Assembly: GCF_000379825.1 (NCBI RefSeq)
Contig: NZ_KB903813.1
Coordinates: forward strand, 757,333 to 821,332
Origin: Longispora albida DSM 44784
GTDB taxonomy: Bacteria; Actinomycetota; Actinomycetes; Mycobacteriales; Micromonosporaceae
DNA length: 64,000 bases
Direction: 5' to 3'
Part shown: positions 51,613 through 59,120 of the stretch, piece by piece
How positions within the stretch are numbered: position 1 is the stretch's first letter
Layout of the letters: the number at the start of each line of letters is the position of its first letter
Translations under genes and position numbers: made by a program
The notes under the pieces: generated by a model
Seen by the model: only the letters and a program-made list of their open reading frames with translations
Told to the model about the DNA's origin: nothing
The model's database searches: none

Positions 51613-51624
51613 ACGCTCTTCCCC

Positions 51625-51662
51625 GCGATCCCCGCCCGACATTTTTTACGGGCGGGGATCGC
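51625..51662 (+). terminator. Terminator after M1 peptidase gene
   Basis: GCGATCCCCGCCC (51625-51637) pairs with GGGCGGGGATCGC (51650-51662); the loop contains six T. Confidence 0.85.
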
Positions 51663-51764
51663 CTGTACGGAAGCGCATTTCAGCCCACTGTTTGCTACTC
51701 AGGGTGATTGCCTGCGGACTCCCCGGAACGTGACACTCCCGGGACATTGAGGTACGTTCACCGG

Positions 51765-52379
51765 GTGTCATCCCGCCTCCGCGTACCTCTCATCGCCCTC
51801 CTGATGCTCGTGGTGATCGCCGGTGGTGCGGTCTGGTCGGGTCTTTCCGGCCCAGCCTTCCGCGAGCGCGAGAGCATCGACATCGCAGCGGCCAACCTGG
51901 AGAACACCCTGCCGCAGGGCCTCGAGGCCCAGGCACGCGCCGGGGTGACCGACGAGGCAGCCTCCCGTGGCGCGGCCCGAGCGCCGTCCGACGCGCGTGA
52001 GGCGCAGGTGCTGGCCCTGGTCAACCAGGAGCGGAAGAACGCGGGCTGCCGCACGGATCTGGCACCCGACGCCCGGCTGACGATGTCGGCCCGTGGCCAC
52101 TCGCAGGACATGGTGAAGCGCGGCTTCTTCGCCCACACCAACCCCGACGGCAAGGACCCGGGTTCGCGGATCACCGCCGCCGGTTACCGTGGCGGTGCCT
52201 GGGCCGAGAACATCGCGGCCGGCCAGAAGACCCCGGCCGACGTGATGAAGGCCTGGATGAACAGCGAAGGCCACCGGAAGAACATCCTGAACTGCCAGTT
52301 CAAGTACCTGGGCGTCGGGGTGGCCGAGGGCCAGGGCAGCAAGTACGGCATCTATTGGACCCAGAACTTCGGCGGCTAG
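51765..52379 (+). CDS. CAP-domain (SCP/PR1-like) secreted protein
   Basis: 204 residues. N-terminal signal/anchor (VPLIALLMLVVIAGGAVWSG), a linker, then a CAP domain: VLALVNQERKNAGC, MSARGHSQDMVKRGFFAHTNPDG, AWAENIAAG, WMNSEGHRKNILNCQFKYLGVGV. The cavity His and Glu residues are present. The GTG at 51765 follows TACGTT by 6 nt, so upstream in-frame codons are untranslated. The next gene begins inside its last codons. Confidence 0.9.
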   Translation: MSSRLRVPLIALLMLVVIAGGAVWSGLSGPAFRERESIDIAAANLENTLPQGLEAQARAGVTDEAASRGAARAPSDAREAQVLALVNQERKNAGCRTDLAPDARLTMSARGHSQDMVKRGFFAHTNPDGKDPGSRITAAGYRGGAWAENIAAGQKTPADVMKAWMNSEGHRKNILNCQFKYLGVGVAEGQGSKYGIYWTQNFGG

Positions 52380-53437
52380 CCTCCCGGCTGCGCCAGCTGC
52401 GGCTGGCCAGGGGCCTGTCCCAGCGCGAACTGGCCGGTGACGGCTACACCCGCGAGTACCTGTCGATGGTCGAGTCCGGCCGGGTCCGGCCGTCCCGTGA
52501 TCTCCTGCGGTACCTGGCCGGGCGGCTGGGCCTCGATCTCGCTGTGCTCACCGGTGCCCGGGAGCGGTATGCCGGGCTGTGCGCCGGAGGCGAGGAAGCC
52601 CTGGCGGCCGGGGACTACGGCCGGGCGGCCGAGCTGTTCGCCGAGGCCGCTGACTGTGACGTACCGGAAGCCGCCGAGGCCGTGTGCCGCCGGGTCACCG
52701 CGCTCGCCCTGGCCGGTGATCTGCACCGGGCGATCGAGCTGGGGGAGCGGCTGGTGGCGGAGCGGCCTTCGGCTCGGGCTTATGCGACGTTGCTCATGCC
52801 GTACAACATCATTGGAGCGGCGCAACGGGTGGCGGTGACCGCCGATCTGGCCCTGGCCGCCCTCGACGCCCCGGATGCTTTTGTCCTTCGCGCGGTCACG
52901 CAGGCCCTGATCGACCAGGGTCGCTACCAGGAGGCGGTCGGTTATGCCCGCCAGGCCCGTGACCTGTGCGAACCGGGCTCGGCGGAGGCCGGGCTGTGCG
53001 GCCTGGCGCTGGCCTCGGCCCGGATGGAGGCCGGCCGCTGGGCTGACGCCGCGAGCGAGCTGGCCGGGACGTGCACGCTGCTGACCGGCACCGGCCACGA
53101 GAAGCAGGCGCAGTCGATGCTGGCTGAGGCCCTCTGCCGTATGGGCCGCGTGGCCGAGGCCGTGGAGGTCCTCCCGGATCGTGACGGGCTCCCTGGCTGG
53201 CTGCTCGGTTACGCGCACCGCGTGGCGGGCCTGGTCCTCGGCGACGAGGCCGAGCTGCGCGCCTCGGTGGCGGTCTTCACGCGTCTCGGCGCGCGCCGTG
53301 AGGTCGCCGAGTCGAGCCGCGAACTCGGCCGGTTCCTCGCCGCTCGTGGCCGGCCGGTGGAGGCTGCCGAGGCCTACCTGGTGCCGTTCAGCGGATCTGA
53401 TGGCAGCGGCCGTGACGGCCTGAGCAGCTCGGCGTAG
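52355..53437 (+). CDS. XRE-type HTH regulator with TPR-like domain
   Basis: 360 residues. HTH ~10-60 (LRQLRLARGLSQRELAGDGYTREYLSMVESGRVRPS), then alpha-helical repeats (AALAAGDYGRAAELFAEAAD, LIDQGRYQEAVGYARQARDL) like TPR. No ATG/GTG precedes the HTH; the TTG at 52355 overlaps the CAP gene by 25 nt and lacks a clear SD, so translation may be coupled. A peptide- or ligand-sensing activator is plausible. Convergent with a related regulator. Confidence 0.78.
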   Translation: MDPELRRLASRLRQLRLARGLSQRELAGDGYTREYLSMVESGRVRPSRDLLRYLAGRLGLDLAVLTGARERYAGLCAGGEEALAAGDYGRAAELFAEAADCDVPEAAEAVCRRVTALALAGDLHRAIELGERLVAERPSARAYATLLMPYNIIGAAQRVAVTADLALAALDAPDAFVLRAVTQALIDQGRYQEAVGYARQARDLCEPGSAEAGLCGLALASARMEAGRWADAASELAGTCTLLTGTGHEKQAQSMLAEALCRMGRVAEAVEVLPDRDGLPGWLLGYAHRVAGLVLGDEAELRASVAVFTRLGARREVAESSRELGRFLAARGRPVEAAEAYLVPFSGSDGSGRDGLSSSA

Positions 53438-54219
53438 GCGGCTTCGAACGCTGTCATCGCGTCGTCGTAGCGGCCGGCTGCGGCCAGTGCTGCGCCTTCG
53501 GCTGCCAGGCTGGCTGCGGGGCTGAGCCGGGGCTGGGCGGTCAGCAGGCGTTCGAGGGGCCAGCGGACGAGCAGCGCGAGGGCCCGGTCCGGCGAGCCGT
53601 GTGCGATCAGCATCCGGGCTGCGGTCTCCGGTGGCGGGCCGCTGTGGAGGAGAGCGAGCGCTCGCTGGCGGAGTTCGAGGGCGCGTTCGTGCTGGTCGAG
53701 CGCGTGGTAGGGCTCCTGGAGCGCCGCGCACAGCCAGCCGGTGTGCTCGGGGTCGGGGTGCTCGGGGAGTGCGAGCAGCGCGGCCTCCCCGAGGTGGGCT
53801 GCGTACTCGGGCTCGCCGGCCTCGGTCAGGCAGCCGATCCGCCGCGCGGTCGCGTAGACGGCGTCCGCGTCGGGCAGGGTGGCGGCTGCGGCGAAGGCCC
53901 GCGCCGCTTCGGCTGCCGGTAGCCGCTGGGCCGCGCAGCACGCACCCCAGAACGACGTGGTCTCGGGCGGTTCGCTGCCGGTCAGCCATGCCTCGGCCAG
54001 GGATCCGGATCGTGACGCCGGCCCGGTCAGCAGCTCGGCCGCTGTCAGCCCGAGCACGGCGGCGAAGTGTCCGAGCAGCTCAGCGGACGGGCTCGCCCGG
54101 CCAGCCTCCACTGTGGCCACATGCGCGCGCGTGCAGGCACCGGCCGCCAGCTCCCGCTGGGTCAGGCCGCGCTCGGTGCGCAGCCTGCGCAGGCGTGTGC
54201 CAATCGTCTCCGTCCTCAT
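53374..54219 (-). CDS. XRE-type HTH regulator, second copy
   Basis: 281 residues. HTH ~5-60 (LRRLRTERGLTQRELAAGACTRAHVATVEAGRASPS), then helical repeats, the same layout as the rightward regulator at 52355 and clearly related in the HTH. The 3' ends overlap by 64 nt. ATG 54219 gives a start right before the HTH. Target unknown; the divergent secreted protein gene at 54301 is one candidate. Confidence 0.82.
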   Translation of the reverse strand: MRTETIGTRLRRLRTERGLTQRELAAGACTRAHVATVEAGRASPSAELLGHFAAVLGLTAAELLTGPASRSGSLAEAWLTGSEPPETTSFWGACCAAQRLPAAEAARAFAAAATLPDADAVYATARRIGCLTEAGEPEYAAHLGEAALLALPEHPDPEHTGWLCAALQEPYHALDQHERALELRQRALALLHSGPPPETAARMLIAHGSPDRALALLVRWPLERLLTAQPRLSPAASLAAEGAALAAAGRYDDAMTAFEAAYAELLRPSRPLPSDPLNGTR

Positions 54220-54300
54220 TGACGGCAGTCTTGCACGGCTCCACAGTAAACCCGTCATTTACTTAAGTATTTCGATGGCTTACCCCTCATGGAGGCCCCG

Positions 54301-55224
54301 ATGCGACGTCACCGCACACGGTTGAAACTTCTAGCTTTGTCAGTACTGGCGGCGGGGTTCACCATCCCTGCCACCACCGCGGAGGCCGCGGCCCCGGCCG
54401 GCCCGGGAATCGTGGCCAGTGTCCCCGACTCGGCCGCGGCGAGAGCCAGGCGTGCGCCCGCCGTGGCGAAGTTCCGCGAGCTGCACGAGCTGCGCAAGGC
54501 CCGGCACCAGGGCGTCGCACCGCCGGCCTCCGCCGCCGCGCAGCTCCACCACTTCTGGGGTGTCGAGCCGGACAACTCCACAGGGGACGGTCTCCAGGCC
54601 ACGCAGAGCGTCGTACCGAACTGGCGGACCAGCAAGGACGGCGACTTCATGTACACGCCGACCATGAAGCCACCGGGCGGCTCGTGCATCGAGGTCACCA
54701 CGGCCTACTGGCGGTACGGCGGCCGGATCACGAACGAGGTCTGGGCGTGGGACTGGTGCGGCGAGGGCGGCCCGAAGAAGGAAGTCATGATCGACTCGGC
54801 GTTCCTCGCGAAGTACACGACGCAGGTCAACGGGCGGCCCGCGTACACCGTCCGGGTCGCGAAGACGGCGGCGTCCGGCAACCAGTGGACGGCGTACCTG
54901 TTCAACCAGCAGACCCAGTCCTGGGACACCTTCTACACCCAGGGCGGCACCGACCAGAGTGAGCTGCCGTACGGCTGGGACATCTTCGAGTTCTACGCCA
55001 CCAGGAACCCGTCGACGGGCCAGGCGTACTACTGCGCCGACATGCCCAGTACCGGGTTCGAGTCCAGCTCCATCCAGATCCGCCAGAACGGCGTGTGGAC
55101 GCTCGCGACGGCGGCGACCGCGCCGTGGCAGCCGTTCCAGAACCCGGCCGGCAGTACCTACTGGTGCAACTCCCTCAAGTTCCAGAAGGTGGCCGCCAAC
55201 CACGACTGGGTCGTGCGGAAGTAG
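54301..55224 (+). CDS. Secreted Trp-rich protein, unknown
   Basis: 307 residues. Signal peptide 1-31 (ending AEAAAP), an Ala/Arg linker, then a compact ~220-residue domain rich in Trp, Tyr and Cys (WGVEPDNSTGDGLQATQS, AYWRYGGRITNEVWAWDWCG, GWDIFEFYATRNPSTGQAYYC, GSTYWCNSLKFQ). Composition suggests carbohydrate binding or a small hydrolase, but no family is recognised. GGAGG 5 nt before ATG 54301 fixes the start. Between two regulators. Confidence 0.78.
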   Translation: MRRHRTRLKLLALSVLAAGFTIPATTAEAAAPAGPGIVASVPDSAAARARRAPAVAKFRELHELRKARHQGVAPPASAAAQLHHFWGVEPDNSTGDGLQATQSVVPNWRTSKDGDFMYTPTMKPPGGSCIEVTTAYWRYGGRITNEVWAWDWCGEGGPKKEVMIDSAFLAKYTTQVNGRPAYTVRVAKTAASGNQWTAYLFNQQTQSWDTFYTQGGTDQSELPYGWDIFEFYATRNPSTGQAYYCADMPSTGFESSSIQIRQNGVWTLATAATAPWQPFQNPAGSTYWCNSLKFQKVAANHDWVVRK

Positions 55225-55236
55225 GGGGCTGGACGT

Positions 55237-55270
55237 GCATGGCATGCATTGCATACAGTGCATGCCATGC
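55237..55270. promoter_or_regulatory. GntR autoregulatory palindrome over promoter and start codon
   Basis: GCATGGCATGCA (55237-55248) and TGCATGCCATGC (55259-55270) are perfect 12-bp arms. The spacer holds the -10 TACAGT (55254-55259), and the right arm contains the ATG at 55267, 7 nt after the -10. Confidence 0.75.
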
Positions 55271-55893
55271 AGGCTGACGTGGCCAGGGAACAGCTCAGGG
55301 CCAGAATCCTCGACGGTGTCTACGCGCCGGGCCAGCGGCTCACCGAGATCGAGACCGCCGGCGCGCTCGCGATGAGCCGGACACCGGTCAGGGAGGCGTT
55401 CCGCGCGCTGGCGGCCGACGGCCTGGTCACCCCGGCCGGGCGCGGAGTGCAGGTCACCACGCTCGGCCCGGCGGAACTCCGCGACGCGTACCAGGTCCGC
55501 GCGGCCCTCGAGGCCCTCACCGCCGAGCTGGCCGCCGCACGGCAGGCGGCAGGGGAGATCGCACCGGCGGCCCTCGCGGCTCTCGTCCGCGACGCCGAAC
55601 TCGCCGAGCAGGCCACCGAGGCCGGAGAGCTCTGGCAGGCCGCGCTCCGCAACCGGGCCTTCCACCGCCGGATCGCCGGCCTGGCCGCCAACCCGGCGGC
55701 CCTGGCCATCCTCGACCGGCTCTGGGACCAGATCCTCGTCTCCACCCGGCAGTCCCTCACCACGCCCGGCCGGGGCGCCGCGGCGGGAGCCGAGCACCGC
55801 GACCTGCTCGACGCGATCAGGGCCGGTCAGCCCGAAGCCGCAGCCCGAGCTGCCCGCGACCACGTCCTCGCCCACCCCGGCCTCGGAGGTTAG
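55267..55893 (+). CDS. GntR-family regulator (FCD type)
   Basis: 208 residues. Winged HTH at 5-70 (AREQLRARILDGVYAPGQRLTEIETAGALAMSRTPVREAFRALAADGLV), then an FCD helical ligand domain with metal-site His residues (RAFHRRIAGL, AEHRDLLDAI). Binds an organic acid in most relatives. The start lies in a perfect palindrome, so it very likely represses itself. The OsmC gene 5 nt downstream is presumably in the same operon. Confidence 0.92.
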   Translation: MQADVAREQLRARILDGVYAPGQRLTEIETAGALAMSRTPVREAFRALAADGLVTPAGRGVQVTTLGPAELRDAYQVRAALEALTAELAAARQAAGEIAPAALAALVRDAELAEQATEAGELWQAALRNRAFHRRIAGLAANPAALAILDRLWDQILVSTRQSLTTPGRGAAAGAEHRDLLDAIRAGQPEAAARAARDHVLAHPGLGG

Positions 55894-55898
55894 CCGCC

Positions 55899-56369
55899 AT
55901 GTCCACAGTGCACACCTACACGCTCGACCTCGACTGGACGGGCAACCTCGGCACCGGCACCAGCGGGTACCGGGACTACGACCGGGCACACCAGATCAGC
56001 GCGCCCGGCCGGGCTGACATCCTCGGCAGCTCCGACCCGGCGTTCCGTGGCGACGAGGCCCGGTGGAATCCCGAGCAGCTGCTCGTGGCCTCGCTCTCCC
56101 AGTGCCACCTGCTCTGGTACCTGCACCTGTGTGCCGTGAACGGTGTCGTCGTCACGTCGTACACCGACAGCCCGGCCGGGACGATGGCCGAAACCAGGAC
56201 GGGCGGCCACTTCACCGGCGTCGTCCTGCGCCCGCAGGTCGAGGTGGCCTCGGCGGAGATGACGGACAAGGCGCTGGCGCTGCACCACGAGGCCCACCAG
56301 CACTGTTTCATCGCCAGCTCGGTGAACTTCCCGGTCAGTCACGAGCCGGCGGTCAGCGTCAGGGCCTAG
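55899..56369 (+). CDS. OsmC-family peroxide-reducing protein
   Basis: 156 residues. Two reactive cysteines lie in SLSQCHLLWYLHLC and HQHCFIASSVNFPV, the OsmC/Ohr pattern; WNPEQLLVASLSQCH is conserved. Reduces organic hydroperoxides or binds small thiol-reactive substrates. GGAGG precedes ATG 55899; transcribed with the GntR gene, which suggests control by an organic effector. Confidence 0.88.
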   Translation: MSTVHTYTLDLDWTGNLGTGTSGYRDYDRAHQISAPGRADILGSSDPAFRGDEARWNPEQLLVASLSQCHLLWYLHLCAVNGVVVTSYTDSPAGTMAETRTGGHFTGVVLRPQVEVASAEMTDKALALHHEAHQHCFIASSVNFPVSHEPAVSVRA

Positions 56370-56387
56370 GCATTTACCTGTCAGGCC

Positions 56388-57350
56388 CTATCGGGCGTGC
56401 CAGAGTTTGAGCAGCTCAGCTTCTTCGGCGCGGGTCAGGCCAGCGGCCAGTTCCGGTTCCGGGTCCTGCGCGCGCCACCAGTCGAGAGTGGTACGCGCGG
56501 TCTCCGAGGTGGACCGGGTGATCAGCCCGGCCGCCCTGGCCGGCGACGTGTCGCGGCTGAGGAAACCGGCCCACTCCGGCTCCGGCAGCCACAACGGCAG
56601 CGAACGCTGACCGGCCCACGGCGACACGCCCTGCTCCAGCAGGAACTCCTGGTCCACCCAGGTCAGCTTGGCCGTCGACCCGACACCGGAGGCGACCTCG
56701 GCCAGGAACTCGCCGAACGGGCGCGGCAGCCCGATCCCGTCGAACACGCCCGTCTGCCCGTGCAGGACCGACCGGAGGAGCCAGGCGGCCAGATCGTCCA
56801 CCTCGACGTACTGGACGAGGCGGTCGGGGTGGCCGGGTGCCAGCACCTCGCCGCCCTGGGCCAGCCGCACCGGCCAGTACGAGAAGCGGGGGACCGCGTC
56901 AGCCGGGCCGACGATCAGCCCGGCACGGCAGATCAGCGAAGGGATGCCGCTGGCCAGGACGGCCTGCTCGCAGGCGACCTTGCGCTCGCCGTACTCCTCA
57001 GTGCCCGGTGCGAGCAGCGGAGCCGTGGCGGCCAGCTGACCCGGCGTCGCGTTGTCCGAGTACACCGAGCAGGTGGACACGAACGTCCAGTGCCCGGCCC
57101 GGCCGGCCAGCGCCGCCAGCGCGTCGCGGACATGCCCGGGATCGCGGGAGACGTCGATCACAGCGTCGAACGACAGGCCGTCCAGCGCACCGAGGCCCTG
57201 GTCGCGGTCGAGCTCCACGAAGGTCGTGCCCGTGGGGGCCGTGCCGCTCGTCCCGCGTGCGGCGCACGTCACATCGTGGCCGGCAGCGTGAGCCTGGGCG
57301 GCGATCGCCCGGCCCAGGAACACTGTTCCACCCAGGATCAGAATGCGCAT
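56388..57350 (-). CDS. NAD-dependent epimerase/dehydratase-family protein
   Basis: 320 residues, extended SDR. NAD motif ILGGTVFLG at 4-12; the canonical YxxxK reads YGERK (EEYGERKVACE) with STCSVYSDN upstream. Similar proteins act as nucleotide-sugar or reductase-like enzymes; substrate unknown. The last ~70 residues contain SLPLWLPEPEWAGFLSRDT typical of this actinobacterial group. Confidence 0.88.
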   Translation of the reverse strand: MRILILGGTVFLGRAIAAQAHAAGHDVTCAARGTSGTAPTGTTFVELDRDQGLGALDGLSFDAVIDVSRDPGHVRDALAALAGRAGHWTFVSTCSVYSDNATPGQLAATAPLLAPGTEEYGERKVACEQAVLASGIPSLICRAGLIVGPADAVPRFSYWPVRLAQGGEVLAPGHPDRLVQYVEVDDLAAWLLRSVLHGQTGVFDGIGLPRPFGEFLAEVASGVGSTAKLTWVDQEFLLEQGVSPWAGQRSLPLWLPEPEWAGFLSRDTSPARAAGLITRSTSETARTTLDWWRAQDPEPELAAGLTRAEEAELLKLWHAR

Positions 57351-57398
57351 GCCGGCAAGTATGCCCGGTCTCGCCCCGCAGAATGCCGATCAGCAGCC

Positions 57399-57404
57399 TA
57401 GGCT
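57399..57404 (+). promoter_or_regulatory. -10 element of orn (leaderless)
   Basis: TAGGCT, 6 nt before the GTG at 57411. Confidence 0.5.
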
Positions 57405-57410
57405 AGGCAC

Positions 57411-58025
57411 GTGAGCGAGCTTCTTGTCTGGATCGACTGTGAAATGACCGGCCTCGACCTCGGGCGCGACGCGCTGATCGAGGTGGCGGCCCTGGTCACC
57501 GACCCTGAGCTGAACGTGCTGGGCGAGGGGGTCGACATCGTCATCAAAGCACCGGACGAGCTGCTCAGCGGCATGGTCGACGTCGTGCGCGACATGCACG
57601 CCCGCTCCGGCCTCACCGAGGAGGTGCGCGCGGCCACCGTCACCATCGGACAGGCCGAAGAAATGATCATGGAGTACGTGACGAAGCACGTGCCCTCGCC
57701 GCGCACCGCCCCGCTGTGCGGCAACTCGATCGCCACCGACCGGGGCTTCATCGCCCGGGACATGCCGGCCCTCGACGCGCACCTGCACTACCGCATGATC
57801 GACGTCTCCTCGATCAAGGAGCTGGCCCGCCGCTGGTACCCGCGGACCTACTACGGCCAGCCGGCCAAGGGGCTCGCGCACCGGGCGCTGGCCGACATCA
57901 AGGAGAGCATCCGCGAGCTGGAGTACTACCGCCGGACGCTGTTCGTCCCGGCACCCGGGCTCGACGTGGACGGCGCCAAGGAGGTCGCGGCCCGGGTGGT
58001 CGCGGACATGCCGGTCGCGGGCTGA
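57411..58025 (+). CDS. orn: Oligoribonuclease
   Basis: 204 residues, DEDDh 3'-5' exonuclease that degrades di- to penta-ribonucleotides, including pGp[12 protein letters not shown] (D, E), [16 protein letters not shown] (D), and [12 protein letters not shown] (H, D) are intact. Essential last step of RNA decay in most actinobacteria. Start follows TAGGCT by 6 nt. Confidence 0.96.
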   Translation: MSELLVWIDCEMTGLDLGRDALIEVAALVTDPELNVLGEGVDIVIKAPDELLSGMVDVVRDMHARSGLTEEVRAATVTIGQAEEMIMEYVTKHVPSPRTAPLCGNSIATDRGFIARDMPALDAHLHYRMIDVSSIKELARRWYPRTYYGQPAKGLAHRALADIKESIRELEYYRRTLFVPAPGLDVDGAKEVAARVVADMPVAG

Positions 58026-58075
58026 GCCGCAGGGACCCGGCGGTTCGCGCCGCCGGGTACACGCTGGAAACCAGG

Positions 58076-58103
58076 AAAGGCCTGATCCGGAGATCAGGCC
58101 TTT
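58076..58103. terminator. Terminator between orn and tRNA-His
   Basis: AAAGGCCTGATC (58076-58087) pairs with GATCAGGCCTTT (58092-58103), 4-nt loop; works in both directions. Confidence 0.85.
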
Positions 58104-58125
58104 CGCATCCGCTTCGCGGAATCTG

Positions 58126-58199
58126 GGTGACTGACGGGACTCGAACCCGCGACCCCCGGGACCACAACCCAGTGCTCTACCAGCTGAGCCACAGCCACC
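58126..58199 (-). tRNA. tRNA-His(GTG)
   Basis: Reads leftward. The extra G(-1) is encoded at 58199 opposite C73 at 58126, diagnostic for histidine. Acceptor GTGGCTG/CAGTCAC; anticodon loop TTGTGGT gives GTG; T-loop GGTTCGAGTCC. CCA is not encoded in full. Confidence 0.95.
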
Positions 58200-58342
58200 A
58201 CGTGCACCTCACTGCTGAGGCGACGCCCAATAGTAGCCGAAGCCCCCGGGGTTCGCGCTACCGGGTTGGGCCGGGGCTGGGCCGGCCCCCCGGATTCGCG
58301 TCCCCGCCGAACCCCTGCTAATGTTCTCTCCGTTGCCAACGA

Positions 58343-58415
58343 GCGCCGCTAGCTCAACTGGCAGAGCAGCTGGCTCTTAACCAGCGGGTTCGGGGTTCGA
58401 GTCCCTGGCGGCGCA
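58343..58415 (+). tRNA. tRNA-Lys(CTT)
   Basis: Acceptor GCGCCGC pairs with GCGGCGC; D-arm AGCTCAACTGGCAGAGCA; anticodon loop CTCTTAA gives CTT; T-loop GGTTCGAGTCC; discriminator A. A -10-like TAATGT lies at 58319-58324. Confidence 0.97.
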
Positions 58416-58423
58416 CGGTAACG

Positions 58424-58460
58424 AGGCCCCGGTTTGTGGAAACACAGACCGGGGCCTTTT
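58424..58460 (+). terminator. Intrinsic terminator of tRNA-Lys
   Basis: AGGCCCCGGTTTGTG (58424-58438) pairs with CACAGACCGGGGCCT (58443-58457, one mismatch) followed by TTT. Confidence 0.85.
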
Positions 58461-58596
58461 CCGTGTCCTGGGAACGTCCAGTGTGGCGCACCTGCCCACG
58501 CCCGGGTGCAGTTATGGGGAGTTTCTCCAAACTCAGGCCTTTCGTCAGCCTCCGCGATTAAATGACCTTCGTAGACGACATCGGAGGTTTGTGACG

Positions 58597-59106
58597 ATGA
58601 TCCGGCATGCCGCACGATGGTTAATCGGGATGTTCCTGGTGCTGGGAGCTGCTGCGCTCAGCGGCCCGCCAGCGTCCGCCAACTACCCGGTGCAGTACGG
58701 AGCCCTGACGGTCAGCGGGCAGGCCCAGGCCGGGCGGCCGGTCCAGATCTCCGGCAGCGGGTACTCGCCGGGGGCGACGGTCACCGTCCGGCTGAGCACC
58801 GGCGCCGTGGTGGGGACGGCGACCGCCGACGCGACGGGCAGCTTCTCGTACTCGGCGACCATCCCGGCTGGGCTGTCCGCCGGTACGCACAAGCTCACCG
58901 CGACCGGGCCGATGCCGGGTGGTACGCGGGAGCTGTCGGCCGAACTCGTCGTGAGCGGCAGCAGCGGCGGCTATGTCCGTGCTGACGACGGCGGCGCGAC
59001 GATGCCGGTGACCGGTGCGCCGATCGCGGGCCTCGTGATCGGCGCGCTCGCCATCGGGGGCGTGGGGACGGCACTGGTGGTGGCCTCCCGTCGTCGGTCC
59101 GGCTGA
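58597..59106 (+). CDS. Secreted protein with MPVTG sorting-like signal
   Basis: 169 residues. Signal peptide 1-31, an Ig-like domain of ~85 residues (VSGQAQAGRPVQISGSGYSPGATVTVRL), then MPVTG (136-140), a hydrophobic helix and RRR. This has the shape of an LPXTG signal with Met for Leu, so a sortase may or may not accept it. The ATG at 58597 is 9 nt after GGAGG; the GTG at 58591 is possible. First gene of the polysaccharide cluster by position. Confidence 0.78.
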   Translation: MIRHAARWLIGMFLVLGAAALSGPPASANYPVQYGALTVSGQAQAGRPVQISGSGYSPGATVTVRLSTGAVVGTATADATGSFSYSATIPAGLSAGTHKLTATGPMPGGTRELSAELVVSGSSGGYVRADDGGATMPVTGAPIAGLVIGALAIGGVGTALVVASRRRSG

Positions 59107-59120
59107 GGCGGCCGGGCGCC

